Assembly: GCF_002291145.1 (NCBI RefSeq)
Contig: NZ_NTGE01000026.1
Coordinates: forward strand, 1 to 64,000
Direction of reading: 5' to 3'
Length of the DNA stretch: 64,000 nucleotides
Source: Streptomyces sp. SA15
GTDB lineage: Bacteria > Actinomycetota > Actinomycetes > Streptomycetales > Streptomycetaceae
In this document: positions 60,049 through 64,000 of the stretch, piece by piece
Numbering within the stretch: the first letter of the stretch is position 1
Layout of the letters: every line of letters begins with the position of its first letter
Program-made: the position numbers and the translations under genes
Notes under the pieces: generated by a model
Database searches by the model: none
What the model was told of the DNA's origin: nothing
The model's input: only the letters and a program-made list of their open reading frames with translations

Positions 60049-61241
60049 TGCCCCTGGCAGTGTTCGTACTTGGATTCGGGGTGTTCTGCATGAACACCAC
60101 CGAGGTCATGGTTGCCGGACTGCTTCCCGCTCTCTCGCGTGACCTCGACGTGTCTATCCCCATGGCCGGCAACCTCGTGTCGGTGTTCGCCCTCGGCATG
60201 GTCATCGGCGGGCCGCTGCTCACCATCGCCCTGCTGCGGGCACCCCGAAAGGCGTCGATGGTCAGCCTGCTGGCGCTGTTCATCGTCGGCCAGGCAATCG
60301 GCGCCCTGGCGACGGACTACTGGGTCATGATCATCGCGCGGCTGGTCACCGCCCTTGCCACCGGTGCCTTCTTCGGCCTCGCCGCCTCGGTCTGCGTCAA
60401 TCTGGTCCCCGCCGAGAAGCTCGGGCGGGCCATCGCCGTCGTCTTCGGCGGCCTCATGATCGCCCAGGTTCTCGGGCTCCCGGCAGCGACCCTCATCGAC
60501 CAGCACCTCGGCTGGCGCGCCAGCTTCTGGGCCGTGGACATCCTGGCTGCGGTCAGCCTCCTGGCCGTACTGGCCTTCGTGCCGCATACCCCGCAGAGCG
60601 AGGGCCTCGACGTCCGCAGCGAGCTGCGGGGGCTGCGCAATGGCAAGCTGTGGGGCGCCTACACCACCAACGCGCTGTTCATCGGCGCGGTCTTCGCGAC
60701 CTTCGCCTACCTCTCCCCTGTCCTCACGGACCTGAGCGGGTTCTCCGCAGGCGTCGTCCCGCTGCTGTTCTTCGTCTACGGCATCGGCACCATCCTCGGC
60801 AACTGGGTCATCGGACGGCTCGCCGACAAGCACACGATGGGCGTGCTGTGGATCGGCGGCACCGTGCTCATGCTCGTACTCGCCGCTTACAGCCTGGTCG
60901 GCGGCAACCAGGTCGGGTCCGTCATCGCCCTGGTGCTGCTCGGCCTGGTCGGTCTCCCCCTGAACCCCGCGATGGCCGCCCGAGTGATGAAGGCCTCCAA
61001 CAGCGGTCCGCTCGTGAACACGCTGAACACCGCCACCATCAACGTCGGCGTCATGATCGGTCCCGCCCTCGCCGGGCTCGGCATCAGCGCCAGCGGACAC
61101 CGCGCCCCCATGTGGATCGGAGCCCTGCTGGCCCTCGGCGCACTGTTCACCCTGCTCATCGCGCAACTCGCAGACCGCAGGGACGTGCGCGTGGCCACTG
61201 CCCCGTCAGCCGGTTCCGAGCCGGTGAAGGCGGGTGTGTGA
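60048..61241 (+). CDS. MFS drug efflux transporter (DHA1 family)
   Basis: The 397-residue protein has twelve helices, opening MPLAVFVLGFGVFCMNTTEV and continuing MVAGLLPALSRDLDVSIP, the typical start of Cmx/CmlR- and AraJ-like multidrug or chloramphenicol exporters. LGWRASFWAVDILAAVSLL is the usual motif at helix 6. ATG 60048 overlaps the leader stop, and GGAAGGTGG lies inside the leader. Downstream is a TetR regulator on the same strand. Export of an antibiotic is likely; which one is not visible. Confidence 0.85.
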   Translation: MPLAVFVLGFGVFCMNTTEVMVAGLLPALSRDLDVSIPMAGNLVSVFALGMVIGGPLLTIALLRAPRKASMVSLLALFIVGQAIGALATDYWVMIIARLVTALATGAFFGLAASVCVNLVPAEKLGRAIAVVFGGLMIAQVLGLPAATLIDQHLGWRASFWAVDILAAVSLLAVLAFVPHTPQSEGLDVRSELRGLRNGKLWGAYTTNALFIGAVFATFAYLSPVLTDLSGFSAGVVPLLFFVYGIGTILGNWVIGRLADKHTMGVLWIGGTVLMLVLAAYSLVGGNQVGSVIALVLLGLVGLPLNPAMAARVMKASNSGPLVNTLNTATINVGVMIGPALAGLGISASGHRAPMWIGALLALGALFTLLIAQLADRRDVRVATAPSAGSEPVKAGV

Positions 61242-61260
61242 CCCGTCTTCCGAGCGGTGC

Positions 61261-61282
61261 CCCGGAGCGCGCCTGCTCCGGG
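61261..61282. terminator. Hairpin between the MFS and TetR genes
   Basis: CCCGGAGC-GCGCCT-GCTCCGGG is a perfect 8-bp stem with a 6-nt loop, 20 bp after the MFS stop. It may be a terminator or an operator for the TetR gene. Confidence 0.5.
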
Positions 61283-61297
61283 CCCGCAGCGTCTCCG

Positions 61298-61303
61298 TAC
61301 ACT
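61298..61303 (+). promoter_or_regulatory. Probable -10 of a leaderless transcript (TetR leader)
   Basis: TACACT ends six bases before ATG 61310, so the TetR mRNA may begin at the leader start codon. Confidence 0.45.
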
Positions 61304-61309
61304 GACGCC

Positions 61310-61351
61310 ATGCCCACCAGCTGCACATTCCGGAGCCCGCGCCATGGCTAG
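61310..61351 (+). CDS. Thirteen-codon leader ORF overlapping the TetR start
   Basis: ATG 61310 encodes MPTSCTFRSPRHG and stops at TAG 61349-61351, overlapping the TetR start by 8 bp in another frame. A TANNNT box six bases upstream fits leaderless initiation. Confidence 0.4.
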   Translation: MPTSCTFRSPRHG

Positions 61352-61922
61352 GCCCCGAAAGTTCGACGAGGACGAGGCCCTCGAGGCGGCCATGCAGACC
61401 TTCTGGACCCAGGGATACGCGGCGACGACCAGCCGCCAGCTGAGCGACAGCATGGGCATCGCCCCGGCCAGCCTCTACAACGCCTTCGGCGACAAGCACG
61501 CGGTGTACCTACGCGCACTGCAGCGCTACTACGAGCATGGCACGGCAGGGCAGCTGGAGATCCTCCAGGGCCCGGGGTCGGCGAAGGACCGGGTGCGTGC
61601 CCTCATGACGTACGTGATTGACGAGGACCTCGACTCCGAGAGCCGGCGGGGCTGCTTCGCCATCAACTCAGCCGTCGAGTCTGCCGGGGACGACCCCGAG
61701 GTCAAGGCGCTGGTACAGCAGCACTTCCAGCGAGTGGAGGACGCACTGCACACCACGATCGAAGAGGGGCAGCAGAGCGGCGAGATCGACACCCGGGAAG
61801 ACGCACGCGCCCTCGCGCGCCGGGTCCTGAGCACGTACTACGGCCTGCGCGTACTCAGCAAGGGGCAGGACGACCGCCAGGCCCTGACGGACGTCGTGGA
61901 CAGCACGCTCCGCACGCTGTGA
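61344..61922 (+). CDS. TetR family transcriptional regulator
   Basis: The 192-residue regulator has a TetR helix-turn-helix (about 8-50; FDEDEALEAAMQTFWTQGY then QLSDSMGIAPASLYNAFGDKHAVYL) and a C-terminal ligand domain ending STYYGLRVLSKGQDDRQALTDVVD. It belongs to the AcrR/YxaF-like group with a Cys in RRGCFAINSAVE. It probably represses the upstream MFS gene and itself. The start at ATG 61344 lies inside the leader ORF end. It is only 100 bp after the pump. Confidence 0.85.
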   Translation: MARPRKFDEDEALEAAMQTFWTQGYAATTSRQLSDSMGIAPASLYNAFGDKHAVYLRALQRYYEHGTAGQLEILQGPGSAKDRVRALMTYVIDEDLDSESRRGCFAINSAVESAGDDPEVKALVQQHFQRVEDALHTTIEEGQQSGEIDTREDARALARRVLSTYYGLRVLSKGQDDRQALTDVVDSTLRTL

Positions 61923-62031
61923 CCGACTCTCCCGGCCCGGGCAAGCCACATCCCCTACGGGCACTGGCGCCGGACAGCCTCGCGCCGCCGGTGGAGTAAG
62001 TGATGCCTTGTGGCTCGCCTAGCGTGGGTGG

Positions 62032-62400
62032 TCAGGCCGCCTGACCGAGGCCCTCGCTGGGCAGGCTGTCCTCCCGGAGCTGCGTGAAATCCACATCCAG
62101 CTTCGTCTCGTACGCTTCGGGCTGGATGCCGAGTTCGTGGGTGGAGTACTCGCCGAACCCTTTGATGTGCTCGGTCAGGTACGGCGAGATGTGGGCCAGG
62201 TCCTCCGGGTCGGTCTCCCAGCCCTCCTCCAGGAGCTGGCGGACGATCTCCGCGATGTCCAGGGCGTTGTGGAAGATCACCGCGTTCGGTTGACCCTCCG
62301 CCAGCTCAGTGTGGTCCAACTCGGCATGCCCGGCCGGGAACGGCTTGTCCGACCTGGGGAGTACATACGGCGCCCGGGCGTCTGCGTTGCTGTCCACGGC
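62032..62400 (-). pseudogene. C-terminal fragment of a Tn3-family transposase
   Basis: The last 85 residues before the stop at 62032 read NAVIFHNALDIAEIVRQLLE, EGWETDPEDLAHISPYLTEH and IKGFGEYSTHELGIQPEAY, which I recognise as the end of actinobacterial Tn3-type DDE transposases. The upstream part of the frame loses similarity beyond about 62340, and the catalytic domain is absent, so it is a truncated relic. Together with the recombinase at 58660 it suggests a decayed Tn3-like element. No terminal inverted repeats were identified with confidence. Confidence 0.6.
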
Positions 62401-62554
62401 CGCACGCGGCCACGACACGGTCCACCAGGCCCGGCGGATACACCGAGGGCAACAGCCCAAGACCCGATAACCCCGGCACACCCCTCGGCCACCGGCACCA
62501 CCTCCGAGACGGTCCCAGCCGCTACGCCCGCAAGCTAAAGCAACGGCATGGGCC

Positions 62555-62600
62555 CTAGGTGTGCTGTCCCGGGACGTTGGTGACGGGACAGCACACCTAG
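62555..62600 (-). terminator. Long 17-bp hairpin at the end of the beta-strand repeat gene
   Basis: CTAGGTGTGCTGTCCCG and its exact complement flank a 12-nt loop (62572-62583), and the arm includes the stop codon of the gene ending at 62597. It is the strongest hairpin in the window and a clear terminator candidate. Confidence 0.85.
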
Positions 62601-64000
62601 CCCTGCGCCGCATGCCGTCCACCCCTGCGCCGTCCACGGCGTGTACGCCGAGCCACGGGCACCACGAGCCCGATCAGCAGCCCGACGGCAAGCACGTACG
62701 GCCACCAGCCCAGCCCGTTGCTCGCGGCACTCGCGTTGCGCGGATCGGCGGCCGGGACCCCACCGGCCGCGGCGGAGGGCCGGGCGCTCGGCGCCGCGTC
62801 GCTAGCGGCGGCCGCGCTGAGCACGACGTCGTTGCCGTCCCCGCCCCGATAGCTGATCCGGTACGTCGTGTCGTCGAGCTTCAGCTTCGCGCCCTCCTTC
62901 AGGCCGCGGAACGTGCCGGTGGTCTTCGAGCCCCCCGCGTGGTCGAGCACCGTGATCTTGCGTGCAGGGTCGGTCGCGGCGGCGGACAGATCCAGGTCCC
63001 CGGCCAGCCGCACCGGCCCCGTCACCTTCAACGGCTTGTCCCGCAGGACCAGTTCGCCCTTCGCCTTCTGCGTGTAGCCGCCGGAGACGGTGAGCCCGCT
63101 CGAGACGACACCCTCGTTCGTCACCACCCCCTTCACCGTCCCCGTGCCGGTCAACGTGGTCGTCACCTGCAGCCCCGCCGTCCCCGCGTCCAGCCGCGCC
63201 CCCGCCGAGGTGAGCCGGATCGACCTGCTGCGGGCGAGCCTCGCTCCGGAGCGCAGCGCGAGAGTCCCCTTCTTGACGGTCGTCGTCCCCGTGTACGTCA
63301 CCGCCGTGCCCGTCAGCGTCGTCGTCGCGGCGCCGGACTGGACGAACGCCCCGGAGCCGCTCACCCGCGACAGCGACACCGGCGTCGAGGCGTTCTGCAC
63401 CACCAGCGTCCCGTCGTTCACCACCCGACGGCGCTCGCCGCCCATCAGCAGGGAACCGTCCCCCTGCCTCGACCCCAGCCTCAGCACCGCACCCTTCTCC
63501 ACGGTCGTCGAGCCGTCGTAGTACTGCTTCGCCGCGAAGGTGACGTCGTTCCCGCGTGTCCCCGCGATCACGATGTCCCCGGCGCCGGGCGCGGACAGGG
63601 TGTCGTGGAAGACGCCGCCGCCGATGGGGGCGCCGAGCGTCACCGGGCCGTTGTAGTCGAAGGTGAGCGTCGAACGGTAGCGCGCCGCCAGCAGGTTGAT
63701 GTAGACCGTCTCGGCGGTGCCGGGCATGAAGATCTTGTTGGTCGTCCCGTCGCCCCACTGGACGTTCGCGCCCTTGATGTTGGTGCCGCGCTTGTTGACG
63801 TTCTTGCGCGCGGGCGTCCAGTTCAGGGCGGGGTCGCTGAGCGAGGGATCGGTGTCGCCGCCCTGGTTCGACCAGCTGTACTGCCCGGTCAGGACGACCT
63901 TGCTGCCCGGCCGCGACTGGACGTTGATGTCACTGCCGTACTCGCGCTGGTAGAAGTCCATGCCCATGGTGACGGTCTGGCCCAGCGGGGTGTCGACGGT
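62597..64000 (-). CDS. Membrane-anchored protein with autotransporter-like beta-strand repeats, N-terminus beyond window
   Basis: The frame is open at base 64000, so the start is missing; 467 residues are visible. A series of beta-strand repeats (DIVIAGTRGNDVTFAAKQYY, TTTVKKGTLALRSGARLARS, KGVVTNEGVVSSGLTVSGGY) resembles autotransporter-associated strand repeats of the right-handed helix type. A Ser/Ala-rich linker is followed by one C-terminal transmembrane helix (GWWPYVLAVGLLIGLVVPVA) and an Arg-rich tail, an orientation fitting surface display on a Gram-positive. TYRISYRGGDGNDVVLS is the repeat's usual terminal motif. The function is probably adhesion or wall-associated. Confidence 0.75.
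   Translation of the reverse strand, partial: TVDTPLGQTVTMGMDFYQREYGSDINVQSRPGSKVVLTGQYSWSNQGGDTDPSLSDPALNWTPARKNVNKRGTNIKGANVQWGDGTTNKIFMPGTAETVYINLLAARYRSTLTFDYNGPVTLGAPIGGGVFHDTLSAPGAGDIVIAGTRGNDVTFAAKQYYDGSTTVEKGAVLRLGSRQGDGSLLMGGERRRVVNDGTLVVQNASTPVSLSRVSGSGAFVQSGAATTTLTGTAVTYTGTTTVKKGTLALRSGARLARSRSIRLTSAGARLDAGTAGLQVTTTLTGTGTVKGVVTNEGVVSSGLTVSGGYTQKAKGELVLRDKPLKVTGPVRLAGDLDLSAAATDPARKITVLDHAGGSKTTGTFRGLKEGAKLKLDDTTYRISYRGGDGNDVVLSAAAASDAAPSARPSAAAGGVPAADPRNASAASNGLGWWPYVLAVGLLIGLVVPVARRTRRGRRRGGRHAAQG

Overview
The window is typical Streptomyces chromosome: very high G+C with third-position GC bias in every real gene, Shine-Dalgarno starts mixed with leaderless starts, and the sulfate-assimilation gene order usual for streptomycetes. 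No rRNA, tRNA or CRISPR was seen.

Region 1 (1-10731, all minus strand). The 3'-truncated gene at the left edge encodes a GAP1-type protein. Next comes one long sulfur operon, read from 10694 down to 1215: a short cysteine-containing leader peptide, sulfite/nitrite reductase, a small zinc-ribbon protein, cysH, cysC, cysD, cysN, a 34-codon ORF, an SsuABC/TauABC-like importer, and a CbiX/SirB-type sirohydrochlorin chelatase that would supply siroheme for the reductase. Neighbouring genes mostly overlap or abut.

Region 2 (10822-22871). A GNAT acetyltransferase, a secreted protein and an AidB-like acyl-CoA dehydrogenase precede the most interesting locus, 14835-22452. This five-gene minus-strand operon holds SbnA and SbnB homologues (L-2,3-diaminopropionate synthesis), a TauD/SyrP-like dioxygenase, a free-standing adenylation-thiolation protein, and a second protein with a carrier domain, six membrane segments and three soluble left-handed beta-helix-like modules. 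The last two together have the architecture of Pls/PosA-type poly(amino acid) synthetases, but split in two. I infer a poly(diaminopropionate)-like cationic product, possibly hydroxylated.

Region 3 (22872-32409). Housekeeping and accessory genes: a YihY/BrkB membrane protein, an NmrA-like oxidoreductase beside AraC regulators, two VOC proteins, a TetR-like remnant, two Streptomyces hypotheticals, two small secreted proteins and an XRE/membrane regulator. Several starts look leaderless.

Region 4 (32591-54435). Two adjacent carbohydrate-use loci. The first has a LacI regulator, a GH43 enzyme and an ABC sugar importer. The second has a LacI regulator, a 2-hydroxyacid dehydrogenase, a divergent ABC importer, a GH28-like beta-helix enzyme, two paralogous alginate-lyase-family proteins, a type B carboxylesterase and a third LacI. 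Repeated operator-like sequences connect the two loci. The enzyme set suggests an esterified uronic-acid polysaccharide.

Region 5 (54571-64000). A homocysteine S-methyltransferase lies divergent from an APC permease and a kinase-like phosphotransferase. Then comes a probable decayed Tn3-like island: an interrupted and frameshifted SDR gene, a serine recombinase, a drug-efflux MFS pump and a TetR regulator (each preceded by a tiny leader ORF), and the C-terminal piece of a transposase. The window ends inside a membrane-anchored protein of autotransporter-like beta-strand repeats.
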